Shown: in pieces, positions 38,205-46,831 of the stretch | Layout of the letters: each line of letters opens with the position of its first letter | How positions within the stretch are numbered: position 1 is the stretch's first letter | DNA from: Porphyromonadaceae bacterium UBA3327 | Lineage (GTDB): Bacteria; Bacteroidota; Bacteroidia; Bacteroidales; Muribaculaceae | NCBI GenBank assembly: GCA_002361155.1 | Contig: DERZ01000010.1 | Span: forward strand, 13,969-63,341 | Direction: 5' to 3' | Length of the DNA: 49,373 nucleotides | Program-made: the position numbers and the translations under genes | The notes under the pieces: generated by a model | The model's input: only the letters and a program-made list of their open reading frames with translations | What the model was told of the DNA's origin: nothing | The model's database searches: none

Positions 38205-39233
38205 CTAATCTTCCGTGATGAGAGCCGTGAACTGGGGGCTGCTCCAGATAGTGGAGTCGGCGAGGATGAGCATAACCGGGCGCCGGAGTGTATTGTTGAT
38301 TTCGCGGGTGCGTTCGCTCCCGGCCGCCATGAAGGCGGTGGCCAGGGCGTCGGCCTCCATCGCGGTGGAGGCGAGCACTGTGGCGCTGATCACGTCGGTC
38401 TGCACCGGACGTCCGGTCTTTGACGAGATTGTATGTCCGTAGATTCGGGAACCATCCTTATGGAAGTTGCGGTAATTTCCCGATGTGGCCATTCCCATGT
38501 CGGTAAACGCCACTATGCATGCCGATTCACGGCTGTCGGCCGAGGCTCCGTGGACGGGGCGGTCCACCGATACACGCCAGTCTCCTCCCGATGGGGAAAC
38601 TCCTGCAGCCCGGATTTCTCCGCCTATCTCCACAAGATAATCCTTCACTCCGTTTTCGGTCAGCATTTCGGCCACTCTGTCGCATCCGAATCCCTTGGCT
38701 ATGGCGGAAAAATTGAAGCTTATCGCAGGATTCTCCTTCACCAGCGCGTCGTGGCTGAGACGGGTCTTCTGTATGCCGCAGAGGGCGAGCAGAGAGTCCG
38801 TCCTCGCCGTGTCGGCCGTTGCCTTATGCCCCGGTCCGAATCCCCAGGCAGCTATCAGAGGTCCGAGTGTGGGGTCGAACGCGCCACCGGATATCTTGTT
38901 GACCCGCTTCGACATCACGTAGACCCGGATGAAATCAGTGTTCACCGGCACCGAGTTTCCACGGTTTACCCGCGAGACGAGAGACGTCGTGTCGAACACG
39001 TTGAGCGAGCGTCCCACCTCTTCAAGGACTCTCAGCGCGGAATCGGCAAGCGATTCCGGGCCGCGGAATGTGAGGTGATATGAGGTGTTCCAGATCATCC
39101 CCTCCGCTTTGGCATAGCCGTCGGATTGGGATTCACTCTTTTTATTGTTTCCGCCGCATGCTGAAAAGAGCATCGGGAGCAGAAAGAGCAACGTAAACAG
39201 GCCGGGAAGTAGAGTTAAAGCAGATTTTTTCAT
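38205..39233 (-). CDS. apbE: FAD:protein FMN transferase, lipoprotein
   Basis: The 342-residue ApbE-family protein has a lipobox at Cys26 (LFSAC), so it should be anchored in the envelope. Family features include GGAFDPTLGPL, NFSAIAKGFGCDRVAE, VEIGGEIRAAG and a C-terminal TDVISATVLASTAMEADALATA metal and FAD site. It transfers FMN from FAD to Ser/Thr of partner proteins such as Nqr or Rnf subunits. No such partner lies in this window. It converges with the patatin gene with a 9-base gap. Confidence 0.93.
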   Translation of the reverse strand: MKKSALTLLPGLFTLLFLLPMLFSACGGNNKKSESQSDGYAKAEGMIWNTSYHLTFRGPESLADSALRVLEEVGRSLNVFDTTSLVSRVNRGNSVPVNTDFIRVYVMSKRVNKISGGAFDPTLGPLIAAWGFGPGHKATADTARTDSLLALCGIQKTRLSHDALVKENPAISFNFSAIAKGFGCDRVAEMLTENGVKDYLVEIGGEIRAAGVSPSGGDWRVSVDRPVHGASADSRESACIVAFTDMGMATSGNYRNFHKDGSRIYGHTISSKTGRPVQTDVISATVLASTAMEADALATAFMAAGSERTREINNTLRRPVMLILADSTIWSSPQFTALITED

Positions 39234-39254
39234 AAATTTTCAAAAAAATGTCGC

Positions 39255-39290
39255 GCTAAATTAGCAAAAAATGCCGGAATTTGCTAAATT
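39255..39290. repeat. Short direct and inverted repeats upstream of apbE
   Basis: GCTAAATT occurs at 39255-39262 and 39283-39290. TTAGCAAA (39261-39268) is inverted against TTTGCTAA (39280-39287). The repeats lie 21-57 bases upstream of the apbE start and overlap a near-match to a -7 box on each strand. They may be an operator or just overlapping promoters. Confidence 0.35.
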
Positions 39291-39476
39291 TACGCCATAT
39301 ATATCATTCTGTCTTAAGATACAACAAAAAATACAGCATGTTTTTTGTCGGGTGAAGTATAAAATGTTATCCGGATTGTCTGACCCGGATGATTGCCTAA
39401 AATATCAACGACAGTCTCTAACCATCAGGTTCTCAGGTAGTGATGACTTGTAGAACTTGAATAAAAGATAATTGCT

Positions 39477-40067
39477 ATGAAAGAGTCATTTTTATTTCTT
39501 GCCAACGGCTTTGAGGAGATAGAAGCCCTCACTGCAGTCGACGTATTGCGGAGGGCAGAGATGCCGGTCCGGACCGTTTCCATCACGTCTTCACTTCAGG
39601 TGACCGGCGCGCATGGTGTCACAGTAAAAGCCGATGTGATTTATGACAGCACACTGTTTGCCGATCCGGCATGGCTGATTCTACCCGGAGGTATGCCCGG
39701 TGCAGAGAATCTTGCCGGGTTCGCTCCGCTCACCGGCCTTCTGGCGCGTCAGCTCGCATCTGAAGAGGGGCGCATTGCGGCAATCTGTGCCGCTCCGGCG
39801 GTGGTGCTCGGCAGAGCCGGTCTTCTCAAGGGCCACAAGGCCACATGTTATCCCGGTTTCGAGGGAGACCTCATCGGCGCCGAGTATGAAGACCGTGCTG
39901 TAGTGGCCGATGACAAGTTTGTTCTCGGCAACGGACCTGCCAACGCTCTGGTCTGGGCGCTTGCAATCGTGGACAAGGCACTCGGCAACGACCGGTCGAG
40001 AGGGGTGGCCAACGGGATGCTTCTCTATCCGTGCGGCAATGACAACTTCGACTTTCTCTTCGGATGA
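39477..40067 (+). CDS. DJ-1/PfpI family protein
   Basis: The 196-residue protein has a DJ-1-type site: Cys104 in AAICAAPA on the nucleophile elbow and the partner Glu16 in GFEEIEAL. Close relatives include DJ-1, YajL and ThiJ-annotated proteins. Roles suggested for the family include protein or glyoxal repair and redox sensing. The sequence does not decide which. It is the first gene of a plus-strand run with YigZ. Confidence 0.9.
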   Translation: MKESFLFLANGFEEIEALTAVDVLRRAEMPVRTVSITSSLQVTGAHGVTVKADVIYDSTLFADPAWLILPGGMPGAENLAGFAPLTGLLARQLASEEGRIAAICAAPAVVLGRAGLLKGHKATCYPGFEGDLIGAEYEDRAVVADDKFVLGNGPANALVWALAIVDKALGNDRSRGVANGMLLYPCGNDNFDFLFG

Positions 40068-40126
40068 CAAACCATCATTATAATCATAATCGATAATCCT
40101 CTATAATCGGATACAATCTTGTTATA

Positions 40127-40738
40127 ATGGATATATATTACACCATAAAAGGAGCCGGCGAATCTCAATACAGAGAAAAGATGAGCCGGTTCCTTTCCTT
40201 TGCCCTTCCGGTTTGTTCCGCCGACGAGGTGCGACAGCTGATCAAGGATTTTCAGAACCGTTATCATGATGCACGCCATGTATGCTGGGCGTACATGCTC
40301 GGTCCGGAGCGGGCAGAGTGGCAGGTCAATGATAATGGCGAACCGTCGGGCACGGCCGGCCGGCCGATCCTTGGGCAGATCAATTCCCGCGGACTTACGG
40401 ACGTTATGGTGGTGGTGGTGCGATATTTCGGAGGAATCAAACTCGGGACTTCCGGACTCATCGCGGCCTACCGCGAGGCAGCCTCTCTCGCACTCGACGA
40501 GGCGGGCATAAAGGAGATGAGGCGTAAACGGCGTATCCGGGTCACTTTCGGTTACGAGACCACCGATCGCGTGATGCGCGTGGTCAAGAGTCCCGATGTG
40601 GATGTGATCAGCAAGCGGTTCGATAATCTATGCTCTGTTGAAATAGAGTTCCCGCTCGACGCCGCACCCGAAATCGAAGGGAAATTGTCCTCAGTGGAGG
40701 GTTCCTTTATAGAGGAATTGACTGTCGGTATGGATTAA
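40127..40738 (+). CDS. YigZ/IMPACT family protein
   Basis: The 203-residue protein has the YigZ/UPF0029 core with HVCWAYMLG, NDNGEPSGTAGRPIL and VVVVRYFGGIKLGTSGLI. This is followed by a C-terminal alpha/beta domain of the DUF1949 kind. The bacterial function is not settled; eukaryotic IMPACT binds Gcn1. It lies 59 bases after the DJ-1 gene. Confidence 0.92.
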   Translation: MDIYYTIKGAGESQYREKMSRFLSFALPVCSADEVRQLIKDFQNRYHDARHVCWAYMLGPERAEWQVNDNGEPSGTAGRPILGQINSRGLTDVMVVVVRYFGGIKLGTSGLIAAYREAASLALDEAGIKEMRRKRRIRVTFGYETTDRVMRVVKSPDVDVISKRFDNLCSVEIEFPLDAAPEIEGKLSSVEGSFIEELTVGMD

Positions 40739-40940
40739 AGCGTATGAAAGTCAAGAAAATTTCTCAAATTAATCGCCTAAATGCGTGATATTTCAAAAAA
40801 AATTACGATATTTGCATTGCAAAATGCGCGATAATCGTGTGATTTCGCCCATTTAGACAGTTAAACGGTTGAATCAAAATAAGTTGTGCGGTTGTGGCCG
40901 TACTCAAGGAAAAAGAAAAGAACAGAAAATTATCAAGAAA

Positions 40941-41213
40941 ATGACAAAGGCAGACATCGTAAACGAGATTTCTCGTAGCACCGGCCTTGAGAAGGCAGCG
41001 GTCCTCGCGACAGTTGAGAAGTTTATGGAAGTTGTTAAGGATTCTATGGCAGCCGGCCATAACGTGTATCTCCGCGGTTTCGGCAGCTTCGTGATCAAGA
41101 CCCGCAAGGAGAAAACCGCCCGCAACATTTCCAAGAACACAACAATCAAGATCCCCGAGCACAACGTGCCCACCTTCAAGCCTTCGAAGGTTTTCCTCGA
41201 GGACGTGAAGTAA
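40941..41213 (+). CDS. HU/IHF-family DNA-binding protein
   Basis: The 90-residue protein has the HU fold: two N-terminal helices, then GHNVYLRGFGSFVIKTRKEK with the flexible DNA-binding arm. It bends and packages DNA as a dimer. The start at 40941 is chosen because it gives the usual M-T-K-A-D start and normal length; the open frame to 40869 is not conserved in kind. A hairpin follows the stop. Confidence 0.95.
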   Translation: MTKADIVNEISRSTGLEKAAVLATVEKFMEVVKDSMAAGHNVYLRGFGSFVIKTRKEKTARNISKNTTIKIPEHNVPTFKPSKVFLEDVK

Positions 41214-41238
41214 AACGTAAAAAGAAGAAATTAAGGAT

Positions 41239-41275
41239 TTCCGGCAGACTTTCTTCTGCCGGAATTCCATTGTTT
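41239..41275 (+). terminator. Hairpin after the HU gene
   Basis: TTCCGGCAGA (41239-41248) pairs perfectly with TCTGCCGGAA (41255-41264). The following TTCCATTGTTTT is only moderately T-rich, so it may be a weak terminator that lets some transcription run on into the next small gene. Confidence 0.6.
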
Positions 41276-41304
41276 TAAATAAAACTTTAAAATCAATAAC
41301 AGTT

Positions 41305-41394
41305 ATGCCCAGCGGAAAGAAGAGAAAAGGCCACAAGATGGCCACTCATAAGCGCAAGAAGAGACTGAGAAAGAATCGTCATAAGAAGAAATAA
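41305..41394 (+). CDS. AURKAIP1/COX24-domain micro-protein (possible ribosomal protein)
   Basis: This 29-residue protein starts MPSGKKRKGHKMATHKRKKR and is made up almost wholly of Lys, Arg and His. It is a match to the tiny conserved protein annotated in Bacteroidota as AURKAIP1/COX24 domain, and it usually lies between HU and RNase G as here. The same domain is found in mitoribosomal mS38 and in mycobacterial bS22, both small-subunit ribosomal proteins. A ribosomal role here is therefore plausible but inferred. It is too short for default ORF finding. A strong terminator follows. Confidence 0.85.
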   Translation: MPSGKKRKGHKMATHKRKKRLRKNRHKKK

Positions 41395-41430
41395 GCGATT
41401 CTCAGCCCGGTCAGGCGCAAGAGAACCAAA

Positions 41431-41488
41431 AGAGCAAACCTTGCCCCCGACTTCCCCGCAAGGGGAAGGGCAGTTTGTTCTTTTTTTT
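41431..41488 (+). terminator. Strong terminator after the AURKAIP1 micro-gene
   Basis: A nested stem is capped by CTTCCCC-GCAA-GGGGAAG, with TGCC/GGCA and CAAAC/GTTTG pairs further out, followed by a run of eight T's. Confidence 0.85.
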
Positions 41489-41536
41489 GTAGGTATGGAC
41501 GGCGCGGGGAGCTGTCCTGAATAATTAATTTTAGTG

Positions 41537-43162
41537 ATGAAAAGCGAATTAATAGTAGACGTCAATCACGAGGAAGTGTCGATTGCCCTGCTTGAGGATT
41601 CCCGCCTGGTGTCGCTGCAGAAGGAGAGCCGCAACATTGCGTATGCTGTAGGAGACCTTTACATGGCTAAGGTGAAGAAAATCATGCCGGGACTCAACGC
41701 CGCTTTCCTCGACGTCGGTTACGACAAGGACGCTTTTCTCCATTATCTCGATCTCGGTCCGCAGTTCAGCACCTATTCGAAATTCCTCGAAGAGGCAATG
41801 GCCGACAAGAAGAAGGTGCCGGCAATCTCCAGGTTCAAGCCGGAACCCGACATCCCGAAACAAGGCACCATACAGGATGTGGTGAAGCCAGGGCAGGTGC
41901 TGCTCGTGCAGATCGCCAAGGAACCGATCTCTTCCAAGGGTCCGAGGCTAACCACCGAAATTTCGTTTACCGGACGCTACATGGTGCTGATGCCTTTCGG
42001 AAACAAGATTTCCGTTTCTCAGAAAATAAAATCCACCGAGGAGAAAATACGCCTCCGCCAGCTTGTCGGCTCGATCAAGCCCAAAGGGTTCAGTGTGATT
42101 GTGCGCACATCGGCTGAAAACAAGAAAGTGGCGGAACTCAACAATGAGATGCGGACGCTGGTGAAATGCTGGGAGGATTCCATTGCCAAGATGCAGAGAA
42201 GCCAGACCCCCAGCCTCATCTATGAAGAGGACTCGCGCACTGTGAGCGTGATCCGCGATATGTTCAGCCCGAATTTTGAGAACATCTATGTCAACGAGTC
42301 CGAGACTTTCACGCAGATCCAGAACTACGTGGCGCTTATCGCGCCCGAGAACAAGGACATAGTGAAGCTCTATGCCAAGGACACCCCGATTTTCGACAAT
42401 TTCAACATCACCCGCCAGATCAAGAGCAGTTTCGGCAAGACTGTGTCGTTCCGCAGCGGGGCTTATATCATCATCGAGAGCACAGAGGCTCTTCATGTGA
42501 TAGATGTCAACTCAGGCAATCGCAGCAAGGCGAGCCAGGATCAGGAGAGCAACGCTCTCGACGTCAATCTCCGGGCTGCCGACGAGATAGCGCGACAGCT
42601 GCGTCTTCGCGATATGGGCGGCATCATTGTGGTCGACTTCATCGACATGAACAAGGCTGAGCATCGCCAGACGCTCTACGACCACATGAGGGAGGTGATG
42701 GCCAACGACCGTGCGCGCCACAACATACTTCCTCTCAGTAAATTCGGTCTGATGCAGATCACGCGCCAGCGGGTGCGTCCCGCTCTTGACATCACCACCA
42801 GCGAACAGTGTCCCTCATGCTTCGGCAAGGGTGAGGTGCAGGCTTCGATACTGTTCACCGACAAGCTCGAGGAGAAAATAGAGTATCTTGTGGAGCACCT
42901 GAAAGTAAAGAAGTTCACTATGTACATCCATCCTTTCGTGGAGGCATACGTTAAGAAGGGGGTATTCTCGCTTTTCGGAAAATGGCGCCGCCGCTTCGGA
43001 CGCGGCTTCAAGGTTATCGCCGATGAGAGCCTCGCCTATCTGGAGTACAAGGTCTTTGACGATACCAACAAGGAAATCGACCTCAAGGAAGAGAGTGACA
43101 TCAGTTCGTCGCAGAGCAAAAACCGTGTAAAAGTCAAAAACAGAGATAAGGAGGAAAACTGA
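41537..43162 (+). CDS. rng: RNase G/E family ribonuclease
   Basis: The 541-residue protein has an S1-like RNA-binding domain near the N-terminus (VKKIMPGLNAAFLDVG), the catalytic DNase-I-like region with Asp323 (in HVIDVNSGNRS) and Asp367 (in IIVVDFIDMN), and the zinc-link CPSC (Cys425, Cys428). It cuts single-stranded RNA in rRNA and mRNA processing. A GTG directly precedes the ATG; I use the ATG at 41537. The C-terminus is a short charged tail, without the long scaffold of E. coli RNase E. Confidence 0.94.
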   Translation: MKSELIVDVNHEEVSIALLEDSRLVSLQKESRNIAYAVGDLYMAKVKKIMPGLNAAFLDVGYDKDAFLHYLDLGPQFSTYSKFLEEAMADKKKVPAISRFKPEPDIPKQGTIQDVVKPGQVLLVQIAKEPISSKGPRLTTEISFTGRYMVLMPFGNKISVSQKIKSTEEKIRLRQLVGSIKPKGFSVIVRTSAENKKVAELNNEMRTLVKCWEDSIAKMQRSQTPSLIYEEDSRTVSVIRDMFSPNFENIYVNESETFTQIQNYVALIAPENKDIVKLYAKDTPIFDNFNITRQIKSSFGKTVSFRSGAYIIIESTEALHVIDVNSGNRSKASQDQESNALDVNLRAADEIARQLRLRDMGGIIVVDFIDMNKAEHRQTLYDHMREVMANDRARHNILPLSKFGLMQITRQRVRPALDITTSEQCPSCFGKGEVQASILFTDKLEEKIEYLVEHLKVKKFTMYIHPFVEAYVKKGVFSLFGKWRRRFGRGFKVIADESLAYLEYKVFDDTNKEIDLKEESDISSSQSKNRVKVKNRDKEEN

Positions 43163-43183
43163 CCTCGCAATCCGACAACTCAG

Positions 43184-43220
43184 GCCGCCGGCATCCTCAT
43201 GATGTCGGCGGCTTTATTCT
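43184..43220 (+). terminator. Terminator between rng and folC
   Basis: GCCGCCG-G-CATC (43184-43195) pairs with GATG-T-CGGCGGC (43201-43212) around a CTCAT loop, followed by TTTATTCTT. It lies between convergent genes. Confidence 0.65.
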
Positions 43221-43271
43221 TACGGGCGCGCTATTTCCCCTGCGCGCTCTTCTCTGTCGGTTTTCGGGTTC

Positions 43272-44549
43272 TTATTTCTGGTTATTGGCCCGGGAGGCGA
43301 GGAAGTCGGCCACCACGAATGTTGAGCCGCCGATGAATATGATGTCGTCGGATGCGGCTTGCTCTCTGGCCAGGGTGTATGCCGCGGCCGGTGTGTCGCA
43401 CAGTCCGGTGGTGAATGCCGGATTGGCATTGCGGAAGCGTTCGAGCAGTTCGTGACGCTCCATGGCGCGGGGCACCGACGCCTGCGTGATGTAGAATATG
43501 GTGTCAGCCGGAAGGTTGCCGAACAGACCCAGTATATGGTCGAGGTCTTTGTCGGCGACAAATCCGATCACTACATGCAGCCTTCCCCGGATCTCCGCGT
43601 GCATGTCGTTCAGTTGGCGGACATTGCTCATGATGCCGGCTTCGTTGTGGCCCGTGTCGCATATCACAGTGGGATTCTCCTCCAGTTTCATCCAGCGCCC
43701 CGCAAGGTGTGTGTTGTCGATCACCCGTGCGAATCCGCGTATCATGCATTCGTCGGAAATCTCCACTCCGGTGCGGCGCAGTTCCTCGAGCGCCACGCGT
43801 GCGGTGTTGACATTCTTCTTCTGGTAGAGGCCCGAGAGGGGAGTGGCGAGCCTTGAGTTGGCTTCTGTGTCTGTTTCCCGGTAAGCTTCTCGGAGGGGGG
43901 CGCCGGTTTCCTCCGCCTTTCTGCGGAACACGCTCTCCACTTCTCCCTCGGCCTCACCGATTACAACCGGAATGCCATTCTTGATTATGCCGGCCTTTTC
44001 CGAAGCTATCTGCGCGAGGGTATCCCCCAGGAATTGCTTGTGGTCGTTGGAGATATTCGTGATCACCGACAGCAGCGGAGTGATGATGTTGGTGGAATCG
44101 AGCCGGCCTCCCATGCCGGTCTCCACCACTGCGATGTCCACGTTCTCGGCGGCGAACCAGTCGAAGGCCATCATCATGGTGAGTTCGAAGAAAGATGGTT
44201 TTCCGTCGTAGCCTGCCTCCCGGAAGCGGCGGATGAAGTCAGTGACGCGTTCTTCCGGTATCATGTCGCCGTTTATCCGCATCCGTTCGCGGAAGTCCAC
44301 AAGGTGCGGCGATGTGTAGAGACCGGTTCGGTATCCCTGTTCCTGAAGTACGGAGGCCATCAGGTGCGACACGCTCCCTTTGCCGTTGGTCCCGGCCACG
44401 TGGATGGAGCGGAAGCGGCGGTGAGGGTTGCCGAAATAGTCATCGAGCGCGATGCTGCGTTCAAGCCCCGGTTTGTAGGCGGCTGCGCCGATGCGTGAGA
44501 ACATCGGGAGCTGGGCGAAAAGCCATTCGAGCGTTTCTTTATAGTCCAT
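43272..44549 (-). CDS. folC: Dihydrofolate synthase / folylpolyglutamate synthase
   Basis: The 425-residue Mur-ligase-like enzyme has the P-loop GTNGKGSVS, VVETGMGGRLDSTN, NISNDHKQFLGDTL and the SEKAGIIK segment of FolC. It joins glutamate to dihydropteroate and extends the polyglutamate tail of folates. The first 11 bases overlap the end of the upstream chromate-family transporter gene, so it looks like the last gene of the minus-strand operon. Confidence 0.94.
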   Translation of the reverse strand: MDYKETLEWLFAQLPMFSRIGAAAYKPGLERSIALDDYFGNPHRRFRSIHVAGTNGKGSVSHLMASVLQEQGYRTGLYTSPHLVDFRERMRINGDMIPEERVTDFIRRFREAGYDGKPSFFELTMMMAFDWFAAENVDIAVVETGMGGRLDSTNIITPLLSVITNISNDHKQFLGDTLAQIASEKAGIIKNGIPVVIGEAEGEVESVFRRKAEETGAPLREAYRETDTEANSRLATPLSGLYQKKNVNTARVALEELRRTGVEISDECMIRGFARVIDNTHLAGRWMKLEENPTVICDTGHNEAGIMSNVRQLNDMHAEIRGRLHVVIGFVADKDLDHILGLFGNLPADTIFYITQASVPRAMERHELLERFRNANPAFTTGLCDTPAAAYTLAREQAASDDIIFIGGSTFVVADFLASRANNQK

Positions 44550-45147
44550 ATAGCAGATAGCCGGCGGTTCCGGCCATTATGATTATGAGTATGGGATGGA
44601 TTCTGATTTTCTTCTCTTTGTATTTTATGGGGAAATATGCGAGGCAGAATGCGGCGGCACAGATGCCGATGTTGATCCACAGCTGGCTGTCTATGCCGTT
44701 AGGGTTGAAGTTGGCCGCATTCATGAGCATGATTGCGGCGGAGGCTATGAGCCCTACCACCACGGGCCGCAGACCGTTGAATATGGCCTTTATCGAGCCG
44801 CTTTCCCGGTGTCGGCGGATGAAATGAGAGGCATATAGCACGAGCAGGAAGGATGGTACCGTCACGGCGAGCGTGCAGAGCACCGATCCCAAGAGCCCCC
44901 ATCCTGTGGAGGCAAGTGCCGGGTCGACGGCTCCTGGCGCCACATATCCGATATATGTGGCGGAGTTGATGCCGATCGGCCCGGGGGTCATCTGCGAGAT
45001 GGCCACAATGTCGGTGAACGTAGTCTCGGAGATCCAGCCGGGTTCCACCACGGCTTTTTCCACCAGCGAGAGCATTGCGTAGCCGCCCCCGAAGCCGAAG
45101 ATGCCTATCTTGAGATAAGCCCAGATAAGTTTCAGATAGATGTTCAT
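44539..45147 (-). CDS. Chromate-transporter family protein (half-size, second of pair)
   Basis: The 202-residue membrane protein has about six helices and a CHR domain with FGFGGGYAMLSLVEKAVV and ISQMTPGPIGINSATYIGY. Half-size CHR proteins usually come as adjacent pairs that work together, as here. In gut anaerobes the real substrate may not be chromate. It begins 23 bases after its partner gene and overlaps folC by 11 bases. Confidence 0.9.
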   Translation of the reverse strand: MNIYLKLIWAYLKIGIFGFGGGYAMLSLVEKAVVEPGWISETTFTDIVAISQMTPGPIGINSATYIGYVAPGAVDPALASTGWGLLGSVLCTLAVTVPSFLLVLYASHFIRRHRESGSIKAIFNGLRPVVVGLIASAAIMLMNAANFNPNGIDSQLWINIGICAAAFCLAYFPIKYKEKKIRIHPILIIIMAGTAGYLLYGL

Positions 45148-45170
45148 GGTCTGTTGAGGATTCTATATGC

Positions 45171-45776
45171 TCATCGTTTGTCGTTCCGGGATGTCTTGAT
45201 GCGCGGAAGCCACCAGAAGAGGAATCCTCCGGCGGCTCCGAGGAGTATGTAGAGTATGGGATTGGAGACGAAGCCGAGATCCAGCGATATCATCAGCGCG
45301 ACCACCAGCGGAATCCATACCGTCTTCCAGCGGAGTTTCGCCGCCTTGGCGGATGTCAGCACCGGGGCGATGATAAGCGCTACAACAGCGGGACGTATAC
45401 CCATGAAGATAGCTGAAATCACCCGGTTGTTCTTGATCATCTCAGGTGTGAGGAAGATGGCTATCGCCAGGATTATCAGGAAAGAGGGGAGTATGGTTCC
45501 CAACGATGCCACCACGCTTCCGCTGGTGCCGCGCAGCTTGTCGCCGACGGCCGTCGCTATGTTCACGGCCAGGATGCCGGGCAGAGACTGCGCTATGGCA
45601 AGAAGATCGAGAAAGTCATCTTTCTCGATCCAGTGATACCGGTCCACAATCTCACGTTCGATTATGGAAATCATGGCCCAGCCCCCTCCGAATGTGAAGG
45701 CTCCTATCTTAAAAAACGTAGCGAACAGCCTCCAGTAGGAAGCTGTCCGCTGTTCTATGTCGTTGTCTGTATCCAT
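45171..45776 (-). CDS. Chromate-transporter family protein (half-size, first of pair)
   Basis: The 201-residue membrane protein has a CHR domain: FTFGGGWAMISIIEREIV, IAQSLPGILAVNIATAVG and IFMGIRPAVVALI. I chose the ATG at 45776 because it lies 7 bases after the stop of the upstream gene and gives a normal N-terminus. The frame is open much further up inside that gene, but the added part is just the other gene's DNA. Basic tail (RIKTSRNDKR). Confidence 0.9.
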   Translation of the reverse strand: MDTDNDIEQRTASYWRLFATFFKIGAFTFGGGWAMISIIEREIVDRYHWIEKDDFLDLLAIAQSLPGILAVNIATAVGDKLRGTSGSVVASLGTILPSFLIILAIAIFLTPEMIKNNRVISAIFMGIRPAVVALIIAPVLTSAKAAKLRWKTVWIPLVVALMISLDLGFVSNPILYILLGAAGGFLFWWLPRIKTSRNDKR

Positions 45777-45783
45777 TATGTCA

Positions 45784-46830
45784 CTATTCCTGTAAGTACT
45801 TTTTCCCTTGCCGCACATAGATGCGCCCTTTTTCAGGAACCCGCACCTTGCGTCCTTCGAGGTCATAGATCTCCTCGCAACCTTTGTCGGAAAGGACTTC
45901 TTCCACTCCGGTGGTCGGCTCCATGAACTCATCGTTAACGAATTTCTTGAGTCCTCCGTCCAGGAAGGTCACCCACACCGTATCCCCGTCGGGAATGATT
46001 GATGTTATGGCATCGTTATCATTAACGCTTTTGCAACTGAATTTATTGAATAAAAACCCTTCGCCGCGAACAAGAACATTGCCGGCTGCGAACCAGATCA
46101 CATCTCCATCGCAGGCCACTGCGGAGCATTCCGCCGGCATTGCGCTGACTGTGTGCTCGAACGGAGTGTATTTCCCATCGCTGTATTTCATCATTCCCTT
46201 CTCGGTGGCTGCGACCACTGTCCCGTCCTCCAACACGCAGAGTCCGCTGATATTGGCCGAAGACCCGGGAATGAACTTAAGCGAATTGCCGTCGACGTAT
46301 CCTAATTTGTCACCCTTGGTGTTGCTCTGCACGCCGAACCACATCCGGCTGTCTTCTTTCGACCATGCCAGAGTCTGGAAACTGTAGAACGATGAAGTCG
46401 GTTCGGGTCCGTCGAATTTCTCATCTTCCTCATTTGGAAGTCTATGAAGAATCATTTGGGATGCTCCCACCCACAGTCCGTCTGCGAATACTATGGATTT
46501 TACGTTCTGCGTGTGGATGGTATCGAAGTCAATACCGGAAAACAGATTGTCCTTAAACGTGGCTACGCCTCTGTAGCCCGGGCCTCCTGCGAATACCAGA
46601 CCGTCGGCCACTGTGACTGCGGTGATGTCATTGAATCCCTGAGATGCGAATGTGTTCTGCTCTCCTGTTGATTTGTCAAACCGCATCAGGCCCTCGCTTG
46701 TAGCAACCCATACCGCATCGGTGTCGACCGCCGCCTGATAATAGCGTGTGTTCCCCTTTCCTGAGGCGGATACGCCCGAGACCGCCAGCATCATGGCCGC
46801 CAGCCCCATTTCTTTTATAAACTTTCCCAT
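45784..46830 (-). CDS. Secreted propeller-like protein
   Basis: The 348-residue protein has a signal peptide (ends about GVSAS). It then has repeated units such as DAVWVATSEGLMRFDKSTGE, DGLWVGASQMI and DTVWVTFLDGGLKKF, which look like blades of a beta-propeller of the kind in two-component-regulator sensors. The C-terminus (EEIYDLEGRKVRVPEKGRIY, followed by a Lys-rich end) is the sort seen on many Bacteroidales secreted proteins. No helix to anchor it and no kinase domain is present. It starts 1 base after the stop of the upstream secreted-protein gene. I do not know its role. Confidence 0.7.
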   Translation of the reverse strand: MGKFIKEMGLAAMMLAVSGVSASGKGNTRYYQAAVDTDAVWVATSEGLMRFDKSTGEQNTFASQGFNDITAVTVADGLVFAGGPGYRGVATFKDNLFSGIDFDTIHTQNVKSIVFADGLWVGASQMILHRLPNEEDEKFDGPEPTSSFYSFQTLAWSKEDSRMWFGVQSNTKGDKLGYVDGNSLKFIPGSSANISGLCVLEDGTVVAATEKGMMKYSDGKYTPFEHTVSAMPAECSAVACDGDVIWFAAGNVLVRGEGFLFNKFSCKSVNDNDAITSIIPDGDTVWVTFLDGGLKKFVNDEFMEPTTGVEEVLSDKGCEEIYDLEGRKVRVPEKGRIYVRQGKKYLQE

Positions 46831-46831
46831 A

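Noticed and set aside
39271..39453. 60-codon frame before the DJ-1 gene
   Set aside because: No motif, odd composition, and it covers a likely regulatory region.
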